38,517 bases of DNA from assembly GCA_965120415.1 (NCBI GenBank), contig CBCPNA010000050.1, forward strand, positions 1 through 38,517, given 5' to 3'. Position 1 is the first letter of the stretch. Each line of letters begins with the position of its first letter. Both the position numbers and the translations under genes were made by a program. This DNA is from CBCPNA01 sp965120415. GTDB taxonomy: Bacteria > Bacillota > Clostridia > Lachnospirales > CAG-274. A model generated the notes under the pieces. The model was given only the letters and a program-made list of their open reading frames with translations, had not been told where the DNA came from and ran no database searches. Below are positions 17,425 to 25,277 of this stretch, in pieces.

Positions 17425-18606
17425 ATGAAAATGCAAATTTATTTTGATAACGCTGCTACAACAAAAATGAGGCGAGAAGTTTTTGATGTTATGGTAAAAG
17501 CTTTAGAAGACGGTTACGGTAATCCTTCTAGCATTTATAAAATAGCTAGGGAAAGCAAAAATATTATAGAAGAAAACAGAGAAAAGATAGCTAAAGCCAT
17601 AAACGCAAAAAAAGAAGAAATATATTTTACTGCTTGTGGCTCTGAATCTAACAACTGGGCTTTAAAATGCATTGCTGAAAGCTATAAGCAAAAGGGCAAT
17701 CATATTATAACAACAAAAGTTGAACATCATTCTGTTTTACATGTTTGCAATTATTTAGAAACAATAGGCTATGAAGTGACATATCTAAATGTAGATGAAA
17801 ACGGCAACATTAATTTGCAAGATTTAAAAGATGCTATTAAAGAAAGCACTATATTAATATCTATAATGTTTGCTAATAATGAAATAGGCAATATTTACCC
17901 TATAGCAGAAATAGGGAAAATAGCTAGAGAACATAATATTATCTTCCATACAGATGCGGTGCAAGCGATTGGGCACATAGAGGTTGATGTAGAAGAAATG
18001 AATATCGATTTGCTTTCTATGTCGGCGCATAAATTTTATGGGCCAAAAGGCATAGGAGCTTTATATATAAAAAAGGGTATAAAAATAACCCCTTTAATAC
18101 ACGGTGGCGCTCAAGAAAGAAACAGAAGAGCTGGGACAGAAAATATACCATCTATAGTAGGTATGGGTAAAGCTATAGAGCTTGCCACTTCTGAAATAAA
18201 AGAAGAAAAAGCAAGAATTACTAAATTAAGAAATAGATTAATAGATGAGCTTTTGCAAAAAATACCTCATTGTAGATTAAATGGAAATAGAGAAAATAGG
18301 CTGCCAGGCAATTGTAACATTTCTTTTGACTTCATAGAAGGGGAATCTGTTTTGTTGCTCCTTGATATGGAAAATATTTGTGCGTCTAGTGGTAGTGCTT
18401 GTACATCTGGTGCTTTAGATCCTTCTCATGTGCTTTTAGCAATGGGTATGCCACATGAAAAAGCTCATGGCTCTTTAAGAATTACTTTAGGCAAATTTAA
18501 TACAGAAGAAGAAGTAGATTATCTTTTAGAAAAATTGCCGAGCATTGTTACGAAAATGAGAGAAATATCACCATTGTATGAAGATTTTTTAAATAAAAAT
18601 AAGTAG
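17425..18606 (+). CDS. iscS: cysteine desulfurase IscS/NifS
   Basis: This pyridoxal-phosphate enzyme takes sulfur from cysteine and passes it as a persulfide to IscU, and to MnmA for tRNA. The 393-aa protein has YFDNAATTKM at the start, the PLP-binding Lys203 in MSAHKFYGPKGIGALY, and the mobile-loop catalytic Cys326 in SSGSACTSGALDPSHVL. The loop sequence marks it as the IscS/NifS (class I) type, not SufS. AAGGAGAG lies in front. It is second in the operon. Confidence 0.96.
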   Translation: MKMQIYFDNAATTKMRREVFDVMVKALEDGYGNPSSIYKIARESKNIIEENREKIAKAINAKKEEIYFTACGSESNNWALKCIAESYKQKGNHIITTKVEHHSVLHVCNYLETIGYEVTYLNVDENGNINLQDLKDAIKESTILISIMFANNEIGNIYPIAEIGKIAREHNIIFHTDAVQAIGHIEVDVEEMNIDLLSMSAHKFYGPKGIGALYIKKGIKITPLIHGGAQERNRRAGTENIPSIVGMGKAIELATSEIKEEKARITKLRNRLIDELLQKIPHCRLNGNRENRLPGNCNISFDFIEGESVLLLLDMENICASSGSACTSGALDPSHVLLAMGMPHEKAHGSLRITLGKFNTEEEVDYLLEKLPSIVTKMREISPLYEDFLNKNK

Positions 18607-18639
18607 TTTTTAATATTTTTTTAAGGAAGGATGATTTTT

Positions 18640-19080
18640 ATGCAATATAGTGAAAAAGTTATGGAGCATTTTATGAACCCACGTAATGTAGGGGAAATAG
18701 AAGATGCGAGCGGTGTTGGGCAAGTTGGTAATCCAAAATGTGGCGACATAATGAAAGTATATTTAAAAATAGAGGACGATATAATAAAAGAGGCAAAATT
18801 TAAAACTTTTGGTTGTGGTGCTGCTGTTGCGACAAGTAGTATGGCAACAGAGCTTATTATAGGTAAAACAATACAAGAAGCTTTAAAAATAACTAATAAA
18901 TCTGTTATGGATGCTTTAGACGGCTTACCTCCTGTTAAGGTACATTGTTCTTGCCTTGCAGAAGAGGCGCTTAAAGCAGCCCTTTGGGATTATGCTCAAA
19001 AAAATAATATAACGATAGAAGGGCTTAAAGAACCAAAAGAAACAGAACATCATGAAGAATTGAAAGAAGAGTGGGAGTAA
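18640..19080 (+). CDS. iscU: Fe-S cluster assembly scaffold IscU/NifU
   Basis: Clusters are built on this scaffold from IscS sulfur. The 146-aa protein has the three cysteine ligands and the conserved aspartate: Cys34 and Asp36 (GNPKCGD), Cys59 (FKTFGCGAA) and Cys103 (KVHCSCLAEEA). An upstream in-frame ATG at 18631 directly abuts the AAGGAAGG site (18623-18630). The ATG at 18640 has correct spacing and gives the usual MQYSEKVMEHFMNPRNVG start. The tail beyond Cys103 is rich in Glu. The stop is 3 bp from mnmA. Confidence 0.95.
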   Translation: MQYSEKVMEHFMNPRNVGEIEDASGVGQVGNPKCGDIMKVYLKIEDDIIKEAKFKTFGCGAAVATSSMATELIIGKTIQEALKITNKSVMDALDGLPPVKVHCSCLAEEALKAALWDYAQKNNITIEGLKEPKETEHHEELKEEWE

Positions 19081-19083
19081 AAA

Positions 19084-20169
19084 ATGAAATTTACTGTTGT
19101 TGTTGCTATGAGTGGAGGAGTTGATAGCTCTGTTGCCGCTTATTTATTAAAAAAGCAAGGTTATAATGTCATAGGTATTACTATGAAAGTATGGCAAAAT
19201 GAAGATAAATGTAATATTTCAAAAAAGCCAGTATGTTGTGGTCTTTCTGCTGTAGATGATGCAAGGCTTGTAGCAAAAAAGATTAATATACCTTATTATG
19301 TTTTAAACTTTAAAAAAGAGTTTAAAACAAATGTTATAGATTATTTTATAAAAGAATATTTAGAAGGCAAAACTCCTAACCCTTGTATAGCTTGCAATAG
19401 ATATATAAAATGGGAAACACTGCTTAATAAAGCTTTATCGCTTGGGGCTTTTTATATAGCTACAGGACATTACGCAAAAGTTGTTAAATATCCTAAAACA
19501 TCAAGATATACTTTACAAGTTTCTAATGGGGAAGAAAAGGATCAAACTTATGCACTTTATAATTTAACTCAATTTCAATTAAAGCATACATTAATGCCTA
19601 TTGGTATGTATACTAAAAGCGAAATAAGAAATACCGCTAAACAGGCTGGGCTTTTGGTTTATGATAAGCCAGATAGCCAAGATATATGTTTTATTGAAGA
19701 TGGAGATTATGCAAAATTTATACAAAATAATACAAATGTAGAATCAAAAGAAGGCAACTTTATAGATAAAGATGGTAATATTTTAGGCAAACATAAAGGC
19801 ATTTTTCATTATACAATAGGGCAAAGAAAGGGGATTGGTATAGCTGCTGGTAGTCCATTGTATGTATCTAATATAAATACAACAACTAATGAAATTACTT
19901 TAAGCGAAAAAGAAGATTTGTATCAAAAAGAAGTTTTGATAAAAGATTTTAATTTTATGGCTATAGAAGATATAGAAGATGAGATATTTGTTTATGGTAA
20001 GCTTAGATACAGCCAAAAAAAAGTTCCTTGTATTATAAAAAAAGAAAAAGACGGACTTATTAAAGCTATTTTTAAAAGACCTCAACGTGCGGTAACCCCT
20101 GGGCAGGCGGCTGTTTTTTATGATGGAGATACTGGAGAATATGTTATAGGGGGTGGGGTTATTACATAG
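19084..20169 (+). CDS. mnmA: tRNA-specific 2-thiouridylase MnmA
   Basis: The enzyme puts sulfur on uridine 34 of the tRNAs for Lys, Glu and Gln, using ATP and a persulfide that comes from IscS. The 361-aa protein has the ATP pyrophosphatase loop MSGGVDSSVAAYLL (residues 9-22). Its catalytic cysteines are Cys101 (NPCIACNRYIKW) and Cys202 (SQDICFIEDG), matching the pair in the family. The C-terminal beta-barrel part is complete (YTIGQRKGIG to the end). GGGAG lies at the iscU end. Being co-transcribed with the desulfurase fits a shared sulfur supply. Confidence 0.96.
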   Translation: MKFTVVVAMSGGVDSSVAAYLLKKQGYNVIGITMKVWQNEDKCNISKKPVCCGLSAVDDARLVAKKINIPYYVLNFKKEFKTNVIDYFIKEYLEGKTPNPCIACNRYIKWETLLNKALSLGAFYIATGHYAKVVKYPKTSRYTLQVSNGEEKDQTYALYNLTQFQLKHTLMPIGMYTKSEIRNTAKQAGLLVYDKPDSQDICFIEDGDYAKFIQNNTNVESKEGNFIDKDGNILGKHKGIFHYTIGQRKGIGIAAGSPLYVSNINTTTNEITLSEKEDLYQKEVLIKDFNFMAIEDIEDEIFVYGKLRYSQKKVPCIIKKEKDGLIKAIFKRPQRAVTPGQAAVFYDGDTGEYVIGGGVIT

Positions 20170-20187
20170 ATAAAATTATTAAAATAC

Positions 20188-20213
20188 AAAACTCTTATTT
20201 TTAAGAGTTTTTT
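20188..20213 (+). terminator. terminator after mnmA
   Basis: AAAACTCTTA and TAAGAGTTTT form a 10-bp stem around TTTT, followed by more T. It ends the isc operon. Confidence 0.85.
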
Positions 20214-20407
20214 CTGTAGGATACAATTTTGTATAAGAATTTAAAAAATTCTTTTATTTGCAAAAAATCTAGAGCTTTAGCTTAAAGTAATGATTTTTTG
20301 TAAATTTACAAGCTTTGTTTAAGAAAGAATCAAAAATATATGATATTTTTGATAATACTGTAGGATACAATTTTGCATAATAATTTTTTAAATTATTATG
20401 CAAAATT
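20214..20407 (+). repeat. hairpin-rich dispersed repeat, upstream copy (with partial tandem unit)
   Basis: CTGTAGGATACAATTTTG occurs at 20214 and again at 20358. The first is followed by the hairpin AAGAATTT-AAA-AAATTCTT (20235-20253). The second leads into a perfect 18-bp stem (20369-20386 with 20390-20407). Between them lie CAAAAAATC ... GATTTTTTG, an inverted pair, and a perfect ATCAAAAATAT / ATATTTTTGAT hairpin. The same blocks occur in the same order on the opposite strand at 21670-21851, past the antiporter gene. An ORF of 60 codons on the minus strand (20269-20451) crosses it, but has no independent support. Confidence 0.85.
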
Positions 20408-20412
20408 CCTAA

Positions 20413-20440
20413 TTGAAAAAATTTTAAAAAGTAGTAAAAT
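20413..20440 (+). promoter_or_regulatory. candidate promoter of the antiporter gene
   Basis: TTGAAA (20413-20418) and TAAAAT (20435-20440) are 16 bp apart, just inside the upstream repeat copy and about 44 bp before the antiporter start. Confidence 0.55.
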
Positions 20441-20483
20441 ATATTTATCAAAGTTTTGTAATATTTTGAAAGAGGTGTAAAAA

Positions 20484-21662
20484 TTGAATTATGATTTTTT
20501 GTTAATCATTGCAATTATTTTATTATCAACAAAATTTTTTGGGCTTGTATCTGAAAAAGTCCATATGCCACAAGTTGTTGGGGCTTTAGTTGCTGGGGTT
20601 ATATTAGGCCCTTCCTTTTTGGGTATTTTAACAGAAAGCGATTTTATCGTCCAGACTTCTGAAATAGGGGTTATTTTGCTTATGTTTTTGGCAGGGCTTG
20701 ATACAGATTTAGAAGAAGTTAAAAAAACAGGTTTATCTTCTGTTATAATAGCTATTATAGAAATTATTGTATCTTTAATAGGAGGAGCGATTGTTTATTA
20801 CTTCTTTTATGAAGATAACAAAAGTACGGATTCATTATTTTTTGTTAAAGCATTATTTACAGGAGTTGTTATAACATCTACATCTGTTACAATAACGGTA
20901 GAAGCACTTAGAGAGATGGGCAAGCTAAGAGGTAAAATAGGCACAACTATTTTAGGCGCTGCTGTAATAGATGATATAATAGGTATTATTATTTTAACAT
21001 TAGTTGCAAGTTTAAAAGATTCTAGCCAAAAACCTCTTGGGGTTATAATAAAAATTGTCTGCTTTTTTATTTTTATTATAATTGTATATATTTTAATACA
21101 TTTGATAAAAAAAGCTATAGAAAATCAAGATGGTAAAAGGAGATCTACTATATATGCTTTAGCATTTTGCTTTTTACTATCTTATTTAGCAGAGCGTTTT
21201 TTTGGCATAGCAGATTTAACCGGTGCTTATTTTGCTGGTATAATACTATGCAATATAGGGGTTAAAAAATATATAGCCCAAAAGACAACTGTTTTATCTT
21301 ATTTAATATTTTCTCCAATATTTTTTGCTAGCATAGGTATAAAGACAAATTTAAAAGAATTAACTTTAAGCATTTTATTTTTCACATTAATACTTCTTAT
21401 AGCATCTATATTAACAAAGCTTTTGGGCTGCTTTATAGGGGCAAAAATGTGCAAATTTAATAATTATGAGGCAGTAACTATAGGTTTTGGTATGGTTGCA
21501 AGAGGAGAAGTATCGCTTATTGTTGCCCAAAAAGGGGAGGCGGCAGGGCTTTTAGACCCTAGTTTATTTCCGGCTGTTGTTGTAGTTGTTATAGCGACAA
21601 CTCTTTTAACACCTATTATACTAAAATTTTTGCTTTCTGGTAAAGAAGAAAAAAATGCTTAA
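20484..21662 (+). CDS. cation:proton antiporter, CPA2 (NapA/KefB-like) family
   Basis: This membrane transporter exchanges Na+ or K+ for protons. The 392-aa protein has about 12 hydrophobic segments. Early motifs are MPQVVGALVAGVILGP and LLMFLAGLDTDLEE. The ion-site helix has AAVIDDIIGIIIL, with the paired aspartates expected in electrogenic antiporters. Near the end is GFGMVARGEVSLIVAQKG. No NAD-binding (TrkA-N) domain follows, which separates it from full-length Kef proteins. TTG is the start, after AAAGAGGTG. The gene stands alone, bracketed by inverted copies of a dispersed repeat. The transported ion cannot be told. Confidence 0.92.
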   Translation: MNYDFLLIIAIILLSTKFFGLVSEKVHMPQVVGALVAGVILGPSFLGILTESDFIVQTSEIGVILLMFLAGLDTDLEEVKKTGLSSVIIAIIEIIVSLIGGAIVYYFFYEDNKSTDSLFFVKALFTGVVITSTSVTITVEALREMGKLRGKIGTTILGAAVIDDIIGIIILTLVASLKDSSQKPLGVIIKIVCFFIFIIIVYILIHLIKKAIENQDGKRRSTIYALAFCFLLSYLAERFFGIADLTGAYFAGIILCNIGVKKYIAQKTTVLSYLIFSPIFFASIGIKTNLKELTLSILFFTLILLIASILTKLLGCFIGAKMCKFNNYEAVTIGFGMVARGEVSLIVAQKGEAAGLLDPSLFPAVVVVVIATTLLTPIILKFLLSGKEEKNA

Positions 21663-21669
21663 TTAAGAT

Positions 21670-21851
21670 ATTTTGCATAAGAATTTTTACAAAATTCTTA
21701 TGCAAAATTGTATCCTACAGAGATATCAAAAAATATTTATATTTTTGATTAAATATTAAAAATTTGCAAAAAATCGTTGCTTTAAGAATATAGTCTAGAT
21801 TTTTTGGAAATAAAAGAAGTACATGAGAATTTAAAGAATTTTAAAAAATTC
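21670..21851 (-). repeat. hairpin-rich dispersed repeat, downstream inverted copy
   Basis: Read on the minus strand, this repeats the blocks of 20214-20407 in the same order. First is GAATTTTTTAAAATTC (21851-21836), then CTTTTATTTCCAAAAAATC running into TAGA (21816-21794), CTTAAAG and GATTTTTTG. Next come ATCAAAAATAT, CTGTAGGATACAATTTTG (21720-21703), and the final perfect 18-bp hairpin (21670-21687 with 21691-21708). Loops differ more than stems. The rest of the gap to the next gene (21852-22001) shows nothing clear apart from the ribosome site. Confidence 0.85.
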
Positions 21852-22001
21852 TATCTTTTAGCATTATAAAAATAGGTTTAATAATTTTTCAAAATTTTTT
21901 TACAAACCATATCTCTTATCGTTATAACAAACATATTTTGTAATTTATAAAAATAAAAAAGCATAATAATATATTGTATTATTAAAGAGGAGGCTTTTTT
22001 A

Positions 22002-23261
22002 TTGAAAAAAATAAATACTTTAGAAACTACTGAACCAGGAATAGGTTATTTAAAATTTGGGGTATTTGATATAACAGTTGGTAACCCAGCAAATAATGCA
22101 CAAATAGTTTTAAGCACTACACAAGATGGAGAAGAAATACTTTTAACAACACTATATACAGATTCTTCAGGGCAGACAGAGCCTATACAACTTACAGCAC
22201 CACCCTTTAGCTATTCTTTAAGCCCAGGTAATGACATACCTTATTCTTCTTACAACGCTACAATAAATGCTATAGGGTATAAAACAGAACAAATAAACGG
22301 TATACAAGTCTATGCTAATTCTACTTCTATACAAAATGTAAATCTTATACCTATAGATTTTTCAAACGATGAAGAAGAAATTATAAATATATCGCCCCCA
22401 GCTATAATAAGCAATTCTCCAGCCAAAATACCAGAAGAAGAACAAAAAGACTTGCCAGAAGAAACAGGCTTTGTTGTTTTAGATAGAGTTGTTATACCAG
22501 AATTTATAGTAGTCCATGATGGAGAACCAGAAGACAATGATGCACCTAACTATTGGATACCTTATAAAGATTATATAAAAAATGTTGCATCTAGCGAAAT
22601 ATTTTCTACATGGCCAGATGCAGCTATTAGAGCTAATGTTTTGGCTATAAATTCTTTTACACTAAACCGTGTATATACAGAGTGGTATAGAAGCAGAGGC
22701 AAAAATTTCACAATAACAAATTCTACAAGATATGACCAAGCTTTTGTATACGGAAGAAATATATTTGAATCTATAAGCATTATTGTTGATGAAATGTTTA
22801 CGACATATATTAAACGCCCAGGGCAACGGCAACCCCTTTTTAGCCAATATTGCGACGGGCAAAATGTCACATGCCCTAATTGGCTTAGCCAATGGGGGAG
22901 CAGGACATTAGCAGAAGATGGACTAAATGCTGTTCAGATATTAAAATACTATTATGGTAGCGACATATTTTTGGATACAGCAGAAGAGGTTAGCGGAGTA
23001 CCTTCATCTTACCCAGGTAAAGATTTGCAAAGAGGTGATACAGGTAACGATGTTGCGACTATCCAGCGACAGCTAAACGCTATTTCAAATAATTATCCAG
23101 CTATTATAAAATTAAGAGAAGATGGTATTTTTGGTGAACAGACAGAGAACGCAGTTATAACATTTCAACAAATTTTTAATATACCAGCATCTGGTATCGT
23201 AAATTTTTCTACATGGTATGAAATTTCTAAAGTTTTTGTTGCAGTTGAAAGATTAGCATAA
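22002..23261 (+). CDS. SpoIID-like protein with C-terminal peptidoglycan-binding domain
   Basis: The 419-aa protein is probably a cell-wall or spore-cortex protein. Residues about 15-120 look like a beta-sandwich (TTEPGIGYLKFGVFDITVGN ... NVNLIPIDF). A Pro/Glu-rich linker follows. Then comes a SpoIID/LytB-like region (WPDAAIRANVLAINSFTLNR), which normally cuts or binds glycan strands. The last ~80 residues are a peptidoglycan-binding type 1 domain (DLQRGDTGNDVATIQRQLN, DGIFGEQTENAVITFQ). No signal peptide is seen, which fits a mother-cell sporulation product. TTG is the start, after AGAGGAGG (21986-21993). The gene is monocistronic and ends at a terminator. Whether it is an active enzyme is uncertain. 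Confidence 0.8.
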   Translation: MKKINTLETTEPGIGYLKFGVFDITVGNPANNAQIVLSTTQDGEEILLTTLYTDSSGQTEPIQLTAPPFSYSLSPGNDIPYSSYNATINAIGYKTEQINGIQVYANSTSIQNVNLIPIDFSNDEEEIINISPPAIISNSPAKIPEEEQKDLPEETGFVVLDRVVIPEFIVVHDGEPEDNDAPNYWIPYKDYIKNVASSEIFSTWPDAAIRANVLAINSFTLNRVYTEWYRSRGKNFTITNSTRYDQAFVYGRNIFESISIIVDEMFTTYIKRPGQRQPLFSQYCDGQNVTCPNWLSQWGSRTLAEDGLNAVQILKYYYGSDIFLDTAEEVSGVPSSYPGKDLQRGDTGNDVATIQRQLNAISNNYPAIIKLREDGIFGEQTENAVITFQQIFNIPASGIVNFSTWYEISKVFVAVERLA

Positions 23262-23290
23262 AAAAGCCCTATATTTTGGGCTTATTTTTT
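23262..23290 (+). terminator. terminator before uvrC
   Basis: AAGCCC and GGGCTT pair around a TATATTTT loop. A-run before and T-run after are typical of an intrinsic terminator. Confidence 0.8.
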
Positions 23291-23317
23291 TAGATTACAA
23301 AAGAAAGGAGAATTATT

Positions 23318-25168
23318 TTGTTTGATATTAAAGAAGAATTAAAAAATATACCAACAAAACCAGGCGTTTACCTTATGTTTGATAAAGAAGATGTAATAAT
23401 ATATATAGGTAAAGCAAAAGTTTTAAAAAATAGGGTATCACAATATTTTCAAAATGGTAACAAACATTCTTTACGTATAAAAAATTTAGTTAAAAAAATC
23501 AAAAGATTTGAATATATAGTTACAAAAACAGAAGTAGAAGCTTTAATATTAGAAAATAATCTTATAAAAAAACATGACCCAAAATATAATGTAAGGCTAA
23601 AAGATGATAAAACTTACCCCTATATAAAGTTAACTTTAAACGAAATGTTCCCACGCTTATTTATTACAAGAAATGTTTTAAACGATAAAGCTAAATATTT
23701 TGGGCCTTTTACGAACTCTGCTGTTGTTAAAGAAAATATAGAGCTTTTGAACAAAATATTTCCTCTTAGAAAGTGCAAAAAAAAGTTTCCACGTGATTTA
23801 GGCAAGGAAAGACCTTGCTTAAATTATCATATTAATAATTGTAATGCTCCTTGCAATTTTCATATTTCTAAAGACCAATATGATAAGATGGTTCAAAATG
23901 TTCTAGATTTTTTAAATGGTAATGATAAAAATATATTAAAAAATTTAGAAGAAGATATGCTAAAAGCATCGGATAATTTAGAATTTGAAAAAGCTATAGA
24001 AATAAGGGACAAAATATTTGCTATAAAAAAATTAAAAGAAAATCAGCTAGTAGAAAATACTGCTGGAGAAGATAAAGATGTTATAGCTTTTGCCAAAACT
24101 AATTTTGAAGCACTTTTTCAAATATTTTTTATACGTGCAGGTAAAATAACAGGACGAGAACATTTTTTGTTAAATAATATAGAAGGCTTTTCAAGAGCAG
24201 AGATATTAGCAATATTTGTAAAACAATTTTATAGTGGTACTCCTTTTATACCAAAAGAAATATTGCTACAAGAAGATATAGAAGATTTTGATACAATACA
24301 AAAGTGGCTTTCTGCACTAAAAAATCAAAAAGTTTTTGTAACAATACCAAAAAAAGGAGAAAAGCTAAAGCTTGTAGAAATGGCTTATGAAAACGCTTGT
24401 ATAACCCTTGATAAATTTGGCGAACAAATAAAAAGAGAACAACAAAAGACTATTTTGGCTATAGAAGAAATAAGCAAAGCTTTAAATATAGATATTTATT
24501 TAAAAAGGATAGAAGCATTTGATATATCGAATATACAAGGGGTGCATGCAGTTGGTTCTATGGTTGTGTTTGAAGATGGTAAGCCAAAAAAAAGTGATTA
24601 TAGAAAATTTAAAATAAAAACTGTATTTAAACAAGACGATTATGCAAGTATGCAAGAGGTTATAGAAAGACGTTTTAATAGATATATAACAGAAATAAAT
24701 GAAAATATAGAAGATGGTAAATTTAATAAAATACCGGATATAATATTTTTAGACGGGGGTAAAGGGCAGATTAGTGCTGTTTCTAAAGTATTACAAAAGC
24801 TTAATTTAAATATTTTGATTTGTGGTATGGTTAAAGATGACTATCATAGGACAAGAGGACTTCTTTTTAATGGTAAAGAAGTTTTGCTAAAAAAAAGCTC
24901 TGAGGGCTTTAAGCTTATAACAAGAATACAAGATGAAGTGCATAGATTTGCTATAGAATTTCATAGAAAAACAAGAGAAAAGGATATGACAAAATCTATT
25001 TTAGATGAAATACCAGGGGTTGGAGATACAAGAAAAAAAGTTTTGCTAAAACATTTTGGAAGCATAGATAAAATAAGAAAAGCAACAATAGAAGAATTAA
25101 AACAAGTAGATATAATAAATGAAAAAGTAGCAAGAGATATATATAATTTTTTTAATGCTATCAGATAA
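23318..25168 (+). CDS. uvrC: excinuclease ABC subunit C
   Basis: UvrC cuts DNA on both sides of a lesion in nucleotide excision repair, together with UvrA and UvrB. The 616-aa protein has the GIY-YIG nuclease at the start (KPGVYLMF ... IIYIGKAKVLKNRV). A Cys cluster follows (RKCKKKFPRDLGKERPCLNY, then NNCNAPC). Next are a UVR motif (LEFEKAIEIRDKI), an RNase H-like second nuclease (IEAFDISNIQGVHAVGSMVV, IFLDGGKGQISAV), and terminal helix-hairpin-helix motifs (IPGVGDTRKKVLLKHFGS). TTG start after AAAGGAG (23304-23310). Not near uvrA or uvrB in this window. Confidence 0.97.
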   Translation: MFDIKEELKNIPTKPGVYLMFDKEDVIIYIGKAKVLKNRVSQYFQNGNKHSLRIKNLVKKIKRFEYIVTKTEVEALILENNLIKKHDPKYNVRLKDDKTYPYIKLTLNEMFPRLFITRNVLNDKAKYFGPFTNSAVVKENIELLNKIFPLRKCKKKFPRDLGKERPCLNYHINNCNAPCNFHISKDQYDKMVQNVLDFLNGNDKNILKNLEEDMLKASDNLEFEKAIEIRDKIFAIKKLKENQLVENTAGEDKDVIAFAKTNFEALFQIFFIRAGKITGREHFLLNNIEGFSRAEILAIFVKQFYSGTPFIPKEILLQEDIEDFDTIQKWLSALKNQKVFVTIPKKGEKLKLVEMAYENACITLDKFGEQIKREQQKTILAIEEISKALNIDIYLKRIEAFDISNIQGVHAVGSMVVFEDGKPKKSDYRKFKIKTVFKQDDYASMQEVIERRFNRYITEINENIEDGKFNKIPDIIFLDGGKGQISAVSKVLQKLNLNILICGMVKDDYHRTRGLLFNGKEVLLKKSSEGFKLITRIQDEVHRFAIEFHRKTREKDMTKSILDEIPGVGDTRKKVLLKHFGSIDKIRKATIEELKQVDIINEKVARDIYNFFNAIR

Positions 25169-25228
25169 AAGTAATTAAATACTTTATAATAAAAAAGATT
25201 TATCTTTAATTTATCTAAAAACTAAAAT

Positions 25229-25250
25229 GGGCTAGATTTTTACCTAGCCC
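25229..25250. terminator. hairpin between convergent uvrC and copA
   Basis: GGGCTAG and CTAGCCC form a 7-bp G+C-rich stem with an 8-base loop, 28 bp after the copA stop and 60 bp after uvrC. It can act for both. T-runs are modest. Confidence 0.65.
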
Positions 25251-25277
25251 CTAAAGTATTTTTAAAAACATAATTAT

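Noticed and set aside
20269..20451. A 60-codon minus-strand frame over the dispersed repeat
   Set aside because: It runs across the perfect 18-bp hairpin and has no clear ribosome site. It is better explained by the repeat, and the downstream repeat copy does not keep the frame. Noted only as a hint in the findings.
20214..21851. CRISPR array
   Set aside because: The repeats are inverted, about 144 bp or more apart and few in number. There are no regular spacers and no cas genes.
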